From contig NZ_JACHNB010000001.1 in NCBI RefSeq assembly GCF_014205225.1, positions 5,871,501 through 5,935,500 of the forward strand: a DNA stretch of 64,000 nt. The letters are read 5' to 3'. Shown in pieces: positions 25,392 to 33,697 of this stretch (position 1 is its first letter; every line of letters starts with the position of its first letter). The position numbers and the translations under genes are program-made. The stretch comes from Actinoplanes octamycinicus. GTDB taxonomy: Bacteria > Actinomycetota > Actinomycetes > Mycobacteriales > Micromonosporaceae. The notes under the pieces were generated by a model that was not told the DNA's origin, did not search any database, and saw only the letters and a list, made by a program, of their open reading frames with translations.

Positions 25392-26630
25392 TCAACCGGC
25401 TGTCCTGACGATCAGGAAGACGTCCAACGCGATGATCAGCACGGCCGCCGCGGAGGCGGCCGTCGTGGTGACCCGCCGGTTGACATGGGCGCCGAGCAGG
25501 TCCCGGCGAGTGGTCAGCCAGATCAGGGGCACCAGCGCGAACGGCACGCCGAACGAGAGCATCACCTGCGACCAGACCAGGGCCTCGGTCGGGTCGGCGC
25601 CGAGCAGCAGGACGACCATCGCCGGGGCCATGGTGACCAGGCGGCGCGCCACCAGCGGGATGCCGCGGCCGAGGAAACCCTGCATCACCACCTGCCCGGC
25701 GTAGGTCCCCACACTGGACGACGCGAGACCGGAGGCGAGCAGCGCGATCGCGAACGCCAGCGCGGCGTGACCGTCCAGCACCGTGGCGAGGCCGGTGTGG
25801 ATGCCCTCCAGCGTGCCGGTGTCACCACCCGCCGAGCCGGCGAACAGCTGGGCGGCGATCACCAGCATCGCCAGGTTGACCAGCCCGGCCGCGCCGAGCG
25901 CCAGCAGCGTGTCGGTGCGCTGGCAGCGCAGCGCCGGCCGGAGCCGGCCCGGCTCGGCGGCCGCGCCGGCCCGGGACGTGGTCAGCGCCGAGTGCAGATA
26001 GATCACGTGCGGCATCACGGTGGCGCCGAGAATGCCGGTGGCCAGCAGCAGGCTCTCCGACCCGGCGAACGACGGGACCAGCCCGCCGGCCAGTGCGCCG
26101 GGATCGGCGCCGGCGCGCAGGCTGGTGTAGAGGAAGCCGAGCAGGATCACCCCGAGCAGCGCGCCGATCGCCGCCTCGAACCGGCGCACCCCACGCCGGT
26201 GCAGCTCCAGCAGAGCGAACGCCACGACGCAGGTGATCAGACCACCGACCGGCAGCGGGACACCGAAGAGCAGGCGCAGGGCCAGCGCGCCGCCGATGAT
26301 CTCGGCGAGGTCGGTGGCCATCGCGACCAGCTCGGCCTGTGCCCACAGGCCCCAGGTGACCGGCCGGGGCAGCCGTTCCCGGCACAGCTGCGCGAGGTTG
26401 CGGCCGGTGACCAGGCCGAGCTTCGCGGACAGCGACTGGATCAGCATGGCCACCAGATTGGCCGCCACGATCACCCAGACCAGCAGGTAGCCGTAACTGG
26501 CGCCGCCGGTGAAGTTGGTCGCGAAGTTTCCCGGATCGGCGTAGGCGATCGCGGCGACGAAGGCCGGGCCGAACCACGGCGCCGCCCGTCGCGCCCGGGC
26601 CAGCGGAACGGTCAGATCGAGAACCACCAT
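25392..26630 (-). CDS. Nramp-family Mn2+/Fe2+ transporter
   Basis: 412 residues, about eleven membrane helices. The metal-site motif in TM1 is present as ADPGNF and the TM6 motif as VMPHVI (Met and His), so proton-coupled divalent metal uptake is expected. The start is MVVLDLTV (ATG 26630), after which the first helix follows. It is divergent from the manganese catalase gene, 115 bp away, which makes manganese the likely substrate. The 3' end is close to the regulator gene's end (convergent). Confidence 0.9.
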   Translation of the reverse strand: MVVLDLTVPLARARRAAPWFGPAFVAAIAYADPGNFATNFTGGASYGYLLVWVIVAANLVAMLIQSLSAKLGLVTGRNLAQLCRERLPRPVTWGLWAQAELVAMATDLAEIIGGALALRLLFGVPLPVGGLITCVVAFALLELHRRGVRRFEAAIGALLGVILLGFLYTSLRAGADPGALAGGLVPSFAGSESLLLATGILGATVMPHVIYLHSALTTSRAGAAAEPGRLRPALRCQRTDTLLALGAAGLVNLAMLVIAAQLFAGSAGGDTGTLEGIHTGLATVLDGHAALAFAIALLASGLASSSVGTYAGQVVMQGFLGRGIPLVARRLVTMAPAMVVLLLGADPTEALVWSQVMLSFGVPFALVPLIWLTTRRDLLGAHVNRRVTTTAASAAAVLIIALDVFLIVRTAG

Positions 26631-26745
26631 GCCCGGCCGATTCCCCGCCCGGCGCGGCCCGCCCGGGCCCGGGATGACCCCATCGGGTCGCCGCCCCGGG
26701 TAGTCCGGTTCAGGTACGCAGTCCCCTTGAGAGGAGCACGACGTC
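26631..26745. promoter_or_regulatory. Divergent promoter region of Nramp transporter and Mn catalase
   Basis: 115 bp between the two starts. GAGAGGAG at about 26730 is the catalase ribosome site. A degraded copy of the dispersed repeat, AGTCCGGTTCAGGTACG (26702-26718), lies upstream of the catalase. No clear MntR or Fur box could be identified by eye. Confidence 0.5.
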
Positions 26746-27663
26746 ATGTTCAAGCACGTCGACTACCTGCAGTTCCAGGCCAAGCCGGAGAAGCCGGACG
26801 CGTTCTTCGCCGCCAAGCTGCAGGAGCTGGTCGGTGGCCAGTTCGGTGAGATGACGGTGATGATGCAGTACCTGTGGCAGGGCTGGTCGTGCCGGGTGCC
26901 GGGCAAGTACAAAGACATGATCATGGACATCGCGACCGAGGAGATCGGCCACGTCGAGATGCTCACCACCATGCTGGCTCGCCTGCTGGAGGGCGCCCCG
27001 GCCGAGGCCACCGAGAAGGCGGCGGCCGCGAACCCGCTGCTGGCCGCGGTGCTCGGCGGGCAGAATCCGCAGCACGCGATCGTCACCGGCGGCGGCCCGA
27101 TGCCGACCAACAGCCAGGGCGTCCCGTGGAACGCCGGGTACATCGTGGCGAGCGGCAACCTGCTCGCCGACTTCCGGTCCAACGTGGCGGCGGAGGCGCA
27201 GAGCCGGCTGCAGACCAGCCGGATCTATAACATGACCGACGACCGCGGGGTCAAGGACATGCTGCAGTTCAACCTGGCCCGGGACACCTACCACCAGCAG
27301 CAGTGGCTGCTCGGCATCGAGCAGCTGATCGAGGACGGCTTCACCGAGAACGGCATCGAGGACTCCAACGCCGAGCACGAGCACCCCGAGGCCAACCACA
27401 CGTTCTACAGCTTCGACCCGGAAAGCACGGCGGGCGAGGGCCGGTGGGCGCGCGGGCCGGCGCTCAACGGCAAGGACGAGATCATCTATGTGCCGGACGC
27501 GCAGCCGCTGACCGACGACCGGCCGCTCGGACCGGCGCCGGACCCGAAACTGTTCGTCACCTACGACGGGTCGATGGGCAAGGGCAAACCGGGAACCGGG
27601 GCGGGCGCGCACGCCCAGGGAGTGGCGAACGTGGTCAACAAGGTCAAGGGCGTCTTCGAGTAG
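26746..27663 (+). CDS. Manganese catalase
   Basis: 305 residues, the size of non-heme dimanganese catalases. The ligand pattern matches the Lactobacillus plantarum enzyme in order and spacing: E35, E66, H69, E150 and H183. The N-terminus MFKHVDYLQFQAKPEKPD is typical. It disproportionates hydrogen peroxide in the cytosol. Its divergent neighbour is a Nramp importer, which could supply the metal. A bidirectional hairpin follows. Confidence 0.96.
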   Translation: MFKHVDYLQFQAKPEKPDAFFAAKLQELVGGQFGEMTVMMQYLWQGWSCRVPGKYKDMIMDIATEEIGHVEMLTTMLARLLEGAPAEATEKAAAANPLLAAVLGGQNPQHAIVTGGGPMPTNSQGVPWNAGYIVASGNLLADFRSNVAAEAQSRLQTSRIYNMTDDRGVKDMLQFNLARDTYHQQQWLLGIEQLIEDGFTENGIEDSNAEHEHPEANHTFYSFDPESTAGEGRWARGPALNGKDEIIYVPDAQPLTDDRPLGPAPDPKLFVTYDGSMGKGKPGTGAGAHAQGVANVVNKVKGVFE

Positions 27664-27675
27664 GTCGCCCGCCGA

Positions 27676-27713
27676 GGGCCCGATGCCCGGATCATCCTTC
27701 GAGCATCGGGCCC
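27676..27713. terminator. Bidirectional terminator hairpin
   Basis: GGGCCCGATGC (27676-27686) pairs with GCATCGGGCCC (27703-27713), an 11-bp stem between the convergent Mn-catalase and sigma-STAS genes. The right arm overlaps the last codons of the sigma gene. Confidence 0.75.
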
Positions 27714-28822
27714 AGGCCGGCGATCGTGGCGATCCGGCGGACGAACGAACTCATCCCGGCCGCGGTGACCGTGACGCCACGGACCCGGCCGGCCTCGTAG
27801 ACCGCCAGCAGCACCCGCACCCCGGCGGCGTCGAGCAGCGGCACCTCGTCCAGCCGCACGGTGACCCGGTTGCCGGCCGGCTGCCGGCGGATCAGCTCCA
27901 GCAGCCGGGTGCTCAGCCGGTCCGCGTTGTCCCGGTCCACCTCGCCGGCCACGGTGATCTCCAGCTCGCCGCCCGGGTGCAGTGCCGCGGTCACCCGGAA
28001 CGGCTCCTCCAGCTCGTCGGCCCCGACCGGCCAGCGCGGCACCTGGTCGGTCAGCAGGCCCTCGCGCATCCAGCACAGCACCCGGGACAGGATCCGCGAC
28101 ACCTGCATCTGCGAGACGCCCAGCTCGGCGGCGATCTGCGCCTGGGTCCGGCCGCCGTAGAAGGTGGTCAGCACGACGCGCCGCTCGCGCTCCGGCAGCC
28201 GGGCGAGCAGGGTGGCCACGGTGAGCCGGTCGGCGGCGCTCTCCAACTCGCCGTCCGGCTCACCGATCACGTCACTGAGCTGCACCTCGCCCTCGCCGAT
28301 CGGCCTGCTGAAGGAGATCGGCCGGAAGGCGGCCGACGCGGTCCGGACCCGGTCGACCTGCTCGACCGCCATCCCGGCCGCGGCCGCGATCTCGGCGTCG
28401 GCCGGCCGGCGTCCCCACCGGCGGGTCAGCTCGGCGTCGGTCTGCGTGACCAGCAGCACCAGCTCCTGCATCCGGCGCGGCACGTGCAGGCCCCAGGCGT
28501 GGTCGCGCAGGTGCCGTTTCAGCTCGCCGAGGATCGTGTTGACCGCGTACGCGGTGAACGAGCCGCGCTCCGGGTTGTACCGGTCGACGGCCTTGACCAG
28601 CCCCAGCCGGGCCACCTGCTCCAGATCGGCGAGCGGCTCGGCGCCACCGCGGTACCGCCGGGCCAGGCGCTCGGCCAGCGGCAGAGCGGTGCGGATCATG
28701 TCGTCGCGCAGCCGGGCGGCGCGCCGGTGGTCCGATCCCCGGTGCTGCCGGGCGTACTCCTCGGCGATCGCGTCGAAGTCCTCCCGGACCGGGTCCGTCG
28801 TCTCCGCCCGCTGCTTCGCCAT
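27692..28822 (-). CDS. SigB/SigF-type sigma factor with C-terminal STAS domain (paralog 1)
   Basis: 376 residues. Sigma region 2 lies at about 40-118 (LADLEQVARLGLVKAVDRY, SFTAYAVNTILGELKRHLRD, LHVPRRMQEL), region 3 at about 120-195 and region 4 at about 200-258 (LPERERRVVLTTFYGGRTQAQIAAELGVSQMQVSRILSRVL). A linker LLTDQVPRWPV leads to a STAS domain (about 275-376: LEITVAGEVDRDNADRL...VTVRLDEVPLLDAAGVRVLLAVYEAGR). STAS antagonists of the SpoIIAA/RsbV type have a phosphorylatable Ser/Thr after this Asp; here it is DAAG (331-334). The protein thus joins a sigma factor to its own anti-anti-sigma fold. Start chosen at MAKQRAE; upstream starts are possible. Confidence 0.88.
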   Translation of the reverse strand: MAKQRAETTDPVREDFDAIAEEYARQHRGSDHRRAARLRDDMIRTALPLAERLARRYRGGAEPLADLEQVARLGLVKAVDRYNPERGSFTAYAVNTILGELKRHLRDHAWGLHVPRRMQELVLLVTQTDAELTRRWGRRPADAEIAAAAGMAVEQVDRVRTASAAFRPISFSRPIGEGEVQLSDVIGEPDGELESAADRLTVATLLARLPERERRVVLTTFYGGRTQAQIAAELGVSQMQVSRILSRVLCWMREGLLTDQVPRWPVGADELEEPFRVTAALHPGGELEITVAGEVDRDNADRLSTRLLELIRRQPAGNRVTVRLDEVPLLDAAGVRVLLAVYEAGRVRGVTVTAAGMSSFVRRIATIAGLGPMLEG

Positions 28823-28869
28823 GAGCACGCGAATGCCCTGAACCGGACGCGGCAAACAGCGGGTATCGA

Positions 28870-29043
28870 TCAGGGGCGAGCCGTGCGGCGGCCGCGGATC
28901 CGATCACGCAGCAGGGGAGCGGCCCAGACCAGCGTCACCCCGAGAGCCGCCCGGCCGCTGGCGGCGCCCGGCTCGGCGAGCAGCAGCAACGCGGTGAGCC
29001 ACAGCAGGACGAAGAACATGCGGGCGGCGGAATCAAGGCTCAT
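28870..29043 (-). CDS. Small membrane protein, unknown function
   Basis: 57 residues. One or two hydrophobic segments (MFFVLLWLTALLLLAEPG and AALGVTLVWAAPLL) are followed by a basic tail RDRIRGRRTARP. The ATG at 29043 lacks a good ribosome site. It lies just upstream of the sigma-STAS gene on the same strand and could be part of its transcript. No family recognised. Confidence 0.45.
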   Translation of the reverse strand: MSLDSAARMFFVLLWLTALLLLAEPGAASGRAALGVTLVWAAPLLRDRIRGRRTARP

Positions 29044-29106
29044 GGGGGTGGACTGCCCGCCCGTGCCGGTCCCTCGGGGCCGCGGGTGGCCCGCCGGGGA
29101 CAACGG

Positions 29107-29667
29107 TCAGGCGGACAGCCCGCGATCCAGGAAGCCGATCATCCACGCGAAGCTCTCGTCGACGTCGGTGTCCAGCTGGAAGCCGCCGGCCGACTCGATC
29201 ACCGCGAAACCGTGGAACAGGCTGCGCAGCATCCGCATCGCGTGCACGGTGTCGGCCGGGTCCAGCGGGTAGCCGCTGAGCACCGCCCGCAGCGAGTCCA
29301 GCACCCGGTCGCCGGCCGCCACCACCGGATCGTCCGGCGAGTCGGCGTCGAAGCGGATCGTGGTGGCGTACCGCCCCGGGTGCTCGACGACGTAACGCCG
29401 GATGGTCCGGGCGGCCGCCGCCAGCGCGTCCCGCCCGGCCCGGCCCTGCAGCGCGTCGCGCAGCGCGTCGCCGAGCTCGGTCAGGGCCAGCACGGCGATC
29501 CGCCGGGTCAGGTCGGCCTGGCTGCTGATGTGCTTGTAGAGCGACGGCGCCCGGATCCCGAGCCGCTCGGCGAGCAGCCCCATCGTCACGTTGGCCAGCC
29601 CGATCTCGTCGGCCAGGTCGGCGGCGGCGGTGACCACGGCCACCGGGTCCAGCCCCGCCCTAGGCAT
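29107..29667 (-). CDS. TetR-family transcriptional regulator
   Basis: 186 residues. The HTH is NVTMGLLAERLGIRAPSLYKHISSQADLTRRIA. The C-terminal domain with RRYVVEHPGRYATT and MRMLRSLFHGFAVIESAGGFQLD is the WHG-type TetR ligand domain. It overlaps the alpha/beta hydrolase stop by 8 bp and follows it, so the two are one operon. The twin operators before the hydrolase are its likely target. Confidence 0.92.
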   Translation of the reverse strand: MPRAGLDPVAVVTAAADLADEIGLANVTMGLLAERLGIRAPSLYKHISSQADLTRRIAVLALTELGDALRDALQGRAGRDALAAAARTIRRYVVEHPGRYATTIRFDADSPDDPVVAAGDRVLDSLRAVLSGYPLDPADTVHAMRMLRSLFHGFAVIESAGGFQLDTDVDESFAWMIGFLDRGLSA

Positions 29668-30496
29668 CGGCGTGCGCCTTGAGGAACGGCAGGAGCAGCG
29701 CCACCGTCTCCTCCGGGAACTGGGTGTGCGGGTAGTGCCCGGCGCCCTCGATCACCTCGACCCGGCCGACCCCGGCCGGCATCGCCGCCACGATCGCCTC
29801 GCCCTCGGCGCGCGGATCGGCCCAGTCCGGGTCCAGCGAACCCTCGATGATCAGCGCGGGCTGCCGCACCTTGCCCAGCTCGGCCCCGGCGTCGGCGGGC
29901 GTCGACTTGCCCATGCCCTGCAACGCCTTCATCCGGCCGGGCTCGCCGAGCATGACGGCGATGTCGTGCAGCTGCGCGTCCCAGTCGGCCGGCTTGCGCC
30001 CCGGGAACGCCACGTCGAGATACCTGTGCCACCACTTCACGCTGCCCAGGATGCCGGTCAGCAGCCGCGTCATCCCGCTCCGGAACCGCTTCACCCGCAG
30101 GTCGCCCAGCGAGACCGACTGCGCGCGGGTGAACGGCGCCAGCTCCACCACCGCGCTGACCAGCTCGGGCGCCCGGGCCGCCGCGATCGTCGCCGCCCCA
30201 CCGGAGATCGAGTGCCCGACCAGCACGGCCGGGCCGCCGAGGTGCCGGATCAGCGCGATCAGGTCACCGGCGATGTCGGTGCGGGTGTAGGACGGCCACT
30301 GCGCGCTCGACTCCCCGGCCCCGCGGAGGTCCGTCACCGCCACCCGGTAACCGGCCGCCACCAGCCGCGGCACGACGAACCGGTAGGCCGACCGCCCGTT
30401 GCCCATCCCGGGCGCCAGCACCACCAGCGGCCCGCTGCCACTGACCTGGTAGGCGATCGTGCCACCGTCGACGGCGAGCATCTCGGTCATCTTCAC
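29660..30496 (-). CDS. Alpha/beta hydrolase
   Basis: 278 residues. Nucleophile elbow GHSISGG, catalytic acid region IIEGSLDPDWAD and catalytic His GAGHYPHTQFPEE are all in place. The N-terminal strands (TIAYQVSGSGPLVVLAPGMGNG) and cap fit esterases, lactonases or haloperoxidase-like enzymes. AAGGAGTGAAG precedes the ATG at 30496. It shares an operon with a TetR regulator. Two tandem 15-bp palindromes sit directly upstream. Substrate unknown. Confidence 0.9.
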   Translation of the reverse strand: MKMTEMLAVDGGTIAYQVSGSGPLVVLAPGMGNGRSAYRFVVPRLVAAGYRVAVTDLRGAGESSAQWPSYTRTDIAGDLIALIRHLGGPAVLVGHSISGGAATIAAARAPELVSAVVELAPFTRAQSVSLGDLRVKRFRSGMTRLLTGILGSVKWWHRYLDVAFPGRKPADWDAQLHDIAVMLGEPGRMKALQGMGKSTPADAGAELGKVRQPALIIEGSLDPDWADPRAEGEAIVAAMPAGVGRVEVIEGAGHYPHTQFPEETVALLLPFLKAHADA

Positions 30497-30502
30497 TCCT
30501 TG

Positions 30503-30537
30503 GCTAATGTCGTTAGCTATAAGCTAATGCCATTAGC
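30503..30537. promoter_or_regulatory. Two tandem TetR operators
   Basis: GCTAATG-T-CGTTAGC (30503-30517) and GCTAATG-C-CATTAGC (30523-30537) are 15-bp palindromes spaced 20 bases centre to centre, about two helical turns. They begin 7 bases before the hydrolase start, inside the region where polymerase would bind. They probably bind the TetR protein encoded at 29107 cooperatively. Confidence 0.8.
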
Positions 30538-30600
30538 TTTACCCGTCAACCCCACCGCCTGTCCGCCCACTCACGGCCCGCTCCGGCCCGCGGCCGCCGC

Positions 30601-30778
30601 TTTCCGGTACGACCGCCCCGCCCGACCGTCCCCACGCGACGGCCCAGGCCATGGCGCGCCCGGCGGGCATCCAGCGGCGGGCGATGCCCGGTTCACGCCT
30701 CGCTGTCCGCGGAGCGCTCGGTCGATCGGGGCAGTCGTGCGCAGCGAGATCCCGGGGCGGCTCAGGTCGTACCGGAAA
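30601..30778. repeat. Pair of dispersed-repeat copies in inverted orientation
   Basis: TTTCCGGTACGACC (30601-30614) and its exact complement GGTCGTACCGGAAA (30765-30778) bound a 178-bp segment in the 417-bp gap between the hydrolase promoter and the kinase gene. The segment between has no good reading frame. It has the shape of a small inverted-repeat element, although only 14 bp are identical and no target duplication is evident. Confidence 0.7.
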
Positions 30779-30913
30779 CTGGTCTGACCCGGTGCGGCCG
30801 CGGTCCGGAAGCGGGGCGTGGAGGGCGATGCCGAAGGCGAGACGGATTTTTGTGGTCACCCGTCCGGGACCGCGTTGGTGCAGGCCGGGTCCAGGCTGTG
30901 GCAGGGTGGCGCG

Positions 30914-32068
30914 ATGGCGCGGCGGGTGCTCGGTGACCGATATGAGCTGCATTCATTGCTGGGCCGGGGTGGCATGGCGGAGGTGTGGGAGGGGGTCGAT
31001 CGGCGGCTCGGGCGGGCGGTCGCGGTCAAGGTGATGCGGCGGGTGGAGGACGCCGACTCGTCGTTGCCGGCGCGGTTCGACCGGGAGGCGCGGACCGTGG
31101 CCGGGCTGTCCCACCCGAACATCGTGCCGGTGCACGACGTCGGCGCCCACGACGGCGTGCCGTTCCTGGTCATGGAGCTGGTCGACGGGGACAGCCTGGC
31201 CGACCTGCTGGAGCTGCACGGGCGGCTGCCGATCGGCGAGGCGGTCCGGGTGGCGATCCAGGTGTGCGCGGCGCTGGAGGCGGCGGCCGCGGCCGGGGTG
31301 GTGCACCGGGACCTGAAACCGGCCAACATCCTGATCACCGACGCCGGGCTGGTGAAGGTCTGCGATTTCGGGCTGGCCCGCCGGGCCGGGGCCGCGCAGG
31401 CCGAGCTGACCGGGATCGCGCAGATGATCGGCACCAGCACCTACATGGCGCCGGAGCAGGTCACCGGCAGCCCGATCGACGCCCGCACCGACCTGTACGG
31501 CCTGGGCTGCGTGCTCTACGCCATGGTCACCGGCCAGCCGCCGTTCGTCGGCGACACCGCCATGGAGATCGCCTGGAAGCACGTGGAGAACAGCCTGGAG
31601 CCCGCCTCCCGGCACCGCCCGGACCTGCCCGCCGACCTGGACCGGCTGCTCGGCGCGCTGCTGGCGAAGTACCCGGCGGACCGGCCGGCCGGGCCTCGCG
31701 AGGTGCGCGCCGCCCTGGAGAGCCTGACCGTGGCGCCGGTCGCCGTCGCCGGCCGGGCGCAGCCGTGGTTCCGGCTCGCCGGTCTCGCCGTCGTGGTCAC
31801 GATCGGCATCGGCGGGCTGGTCGCGCTGCTGCCACCGGAGGCTCCGGAGATGAGCAGCCCGCTGCCGCTGCCGTCCTTCGCGCCCCCGCCCACGGCCCCG
31901 TCGTCGTCGCCGCCCACGACCCGGCCGTCGAGGACGCCGAGCCGCCCGGCGCCGGCCGCCGCCCGGCCCGCCCCGGTCGCCGAGCAGTGCGATTTCCCGG
32001 GCCGGGGCCGGCCGGCCGGTAACCCTCGGGCCGGCTGCCCGAAGGCGCGGGGCCAGCGGCAACGCTGA
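30914..32068 (+). CDS. PknB-like Ser/Thr protein kinase, membrane anchored
   Basis: 384 residues. Kinase domain about 9-270 with GRGGMAEVW, VAVKVM, HRDLKPANIL, DFGLARR, MAPEQ and a DLYGLGCVLY helix, all catalytic residues intact. A juxtamembrane stretch leads to one helix (FRLAGLAVVVTIGIGGLVALL, about 290-310). The outer part is short, Pro/Ser/Thr-rich and ends with a two-Cys segment (EQCDFPGRGRP...AGCPKARG). PASTA repeats are absent. Start MARRVLGDRYEL (ATG 30914). It sits between the two sigma-STAS genes, a suggestive but unproven link. Confidence 0.93.
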   Translation: MARRVLGDRYELHSLLGRGGMAEVWEGVDRRLGRAVAVKVMRRVEDADSSLPARFDREARTVAGLSHPNIVPVHDVGAHDGVPFLVMELVDGDSLADLLELHGRLPIGEAVRVAIQVCAALEAAAAAGVVHRDLKPANILITDAGLVKVCDFGLARRAGAAQAELTGIAQMIGTSTYMAPEQVTGSPIDARTDLYGLGCVLYAMVTGQPPFVGDTAMEIAWKHVENSLEPASRHRPDLPADLDRLLGALLAKYPADRPAGPREVRAALESLTVAPVAVAGRAQPWFRLAGLAVVVTIGIGGLVALLPPEAPEMSSPLPLPSFAPPPTAPSSSPPTTRPSRTPSRPAPAAARPAPVAEQCDFPGRGRPAGNPRAGCPKARGQRQR

Positions 32069-32123
32069 TCATCCGGCGGAAACCGATCCGTGTTGACCGC
32101 CCGGATCCGGGTAGCCGATCGTC

Positions 32124-32552
32124 ATGGGGGACGACATCCACGAATACCTGGCCCGGCACGCCGACGACCTGGTCCGCCAGCCGGCCGACCGGGTCGGCAT
32201 CCCCTCGGTGGCCGGCCCGCCCGAGCGCGAGCCCGACCTGCTGCGCTCGGCGAACTGGCTGGCCGCCGCGCTGCGGGCGACCGGCTTCCCGTCGGTCGAG
32301 GTGTGGGCGGCGCCGGGCGCCTCGGACGCCAAGGGCCAGGTGCTCAGCCACGTCCGGGGGATCCGCGCGCACCTGGCCGCGACCGGCCGCGAGGCGCCGG
32401 CGGTCGACCTGCTCGACGAGCACCGTGACCGGCTCGGCGCCGACCTGGTGGTCTTCTCCGACACGATGACCTGGCACACCGACCACCCGGCCGTCTGCAC
32501 CAGCCTGCGCGGCATGGTCAGCGCCCAGCTGGCCGACGCCGGGCGGGGGTGA
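32124..32552 (+). pseudogene. M20-family peptidase remnant with internal deletion
   Basis: The 142-residue reading frame looks like M20 dipeptidases at its start (RVGIPSVAGPPEREPDLLRSANWLAAALRATGFPSVEVW). It then jumps straight to the later segment ASDAKGQVLSHVRGIRAHLAATGREAP, and again to HRDRLGADLVVFSDTMTWHTDHPAVCTSLRGMVSAQL. The stretch with the first metal-binding His and Asp, the EEExGS stretch and the whole C-terminal half are missing. Frame is kept across the deletions, so a short protein could still be made, but not an active peptidase. It ends inside the start region of the ligase gene. Confidence 0.8.
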
Positions 32553-32557
32553 CCGCC

Positions 32558-33646
32558 ATGCTCGCGCAGGCCCCCACGGTCGGGGTCGAGGAGGAGTTCC
32601 TCCTGCTCGACCCGGTCACCGGGGAGAACCTGCCGGTGGCCGAGCAGGTGCTGGGCGCGCTGCCGCCGGCCGCCCGCCGGCAGAGCAGCCTGGAGTTCCG
32701 GCGCAGCATGGTCGAGCTGGTCACCCCGGTCTGCGCCGGCCTGGACGAGGTGCGCGACGCGCTGACCGGGCTGCGGCACGCCGCCACCACGGCCGCCGAG
32801 CGGGCCGGCGCGCACCTGGTCGCGGTCGGCGCCACCCCGGTCGCCGAGCCGCAGCCGGCCGTCGCCGACGAACCGCGGTACCGGGCGATCGTCGAGCGCT
32901 ACGGGCCGATCGCGCTGGACGCGGCGGTCTGCGGCTGCCACGTGCACGTCGGGGTCGCCGACCGGGAGCTGGCCGTGCGGGTCTGCAACCAGCTCCGGGT
33001 CTGGCTGCCCACGCTGCAGGCGCTGACCGCGAACTCGCCGTTCTACGCCGGGACGGACACCGGTTACGCCAGCTGGCGGTGCACCCAGCTGGAACGCTGG
33101 CCGAGCCTCGGGCCGACCCCGTACTTCGAGTCGGCCGAGGACTACGACCGTACCGTCGACGCTCTGATCGTCTCCGGAGTGATCCTGGACGCGGCGATGG
33201 TCTACTGGTACGCCCGGCCGTCGGCCCGCTATCCGACGGTCGAGGTGCGGGTGGCCGACGCCTGCCCCACCGTGGCCGACGCGGTGCTGCTCGCCGGACT
33301 GGTCCGGGCCCTGGTGGCGACCGCGATCGACCAGCTGCGCCACGACGCGCCGGAGCCGCCGATCCGGGACTGCCTGCTCACCGCGGCGCACTGGCACGCC
33401 GCGCACGACGGGCTCGGCGGCACCCTGATCGACCCGCGGACCGGCGCCGCCCGGCCGGCCTGGGACCTGGTCGACGAGCTGGTCACCACGGTGACGCCGG
33501 CGCTGCGCCGGCACGGCGACCTGGTGCGGGTCACCGCCGGGCTGGCCCGGCTGCGCCGGCAGGGGACCGGGGCGGCCCGGCAACGGCGCCTCTTCCAACG
33601 GGCCGCGAGCCTGCCCGAGCTGCTCAACACGCTCGCCGAGCACTAG
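32558..33646 (+). CDS. YbdK-type carboxylate-amine ligase (glutamate-cysteine ligase 2 family)
   Basis: 362 residues. The GCS2 hallmark VGVEEEFLLLDP opens the protein, with SLEFRRSMVELVTP, CGCHVHVGV, LTANSPFYAGTDTGYASWR and YPTVEVRVAD following. YbdK-like enzymes show weak gamma-glutamyl-cysteine ligase activity; the true substrate is often unknown. Start ATG 32558 is preferred, since GGGGG lies about 8 bases upstream; a GTG at 32549 overlapping the M20 remnant's stop is the alternative. Confidence 0.88.
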   Translation: MLAQAPTVGVEEEFLLLDPVTGENLPVAEQVLGALPPAARRQSSLEFRRSMVELVTPVCAGLDEVRDALTGLRHAATTAAERAGAHLVAVGATPVAEPQPAVADEPRYRAIVERYGPIALDAAVCGCHVHVGVADRELAVRVCNQLRVWLPTLQALTANSPFYAGTDTGYASWRCTQLERWPSLGPTPYFESAEDYDRTVDALIVSGVILDAAMVYWYARPSARYPTVEVRVADACPTVADAVLLAGLVRALVATAIDQLRHDAPEPPIRDCLLTAAHWHAAHDGLGGTLIDPRTGAARPAWDLVDELVTTVTPALRRHGDLVRVTAGLARLRRQGTGAARQRRLFQRAASLPELLNTLAEH

Positions 33647-33697
33647 CGCCTGTGCCGGGATCCGGCCGAGTGTGCGGCGCGGACCCCGGAACAGGTC

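Noticed and set aside
30539..30952. 137-residue frame in the gap before the Ser/Thr kinase
   Set aside because: Arg/Pro-rich composition, overlap with the kinase start and with repeat copies, and no ribosome site.
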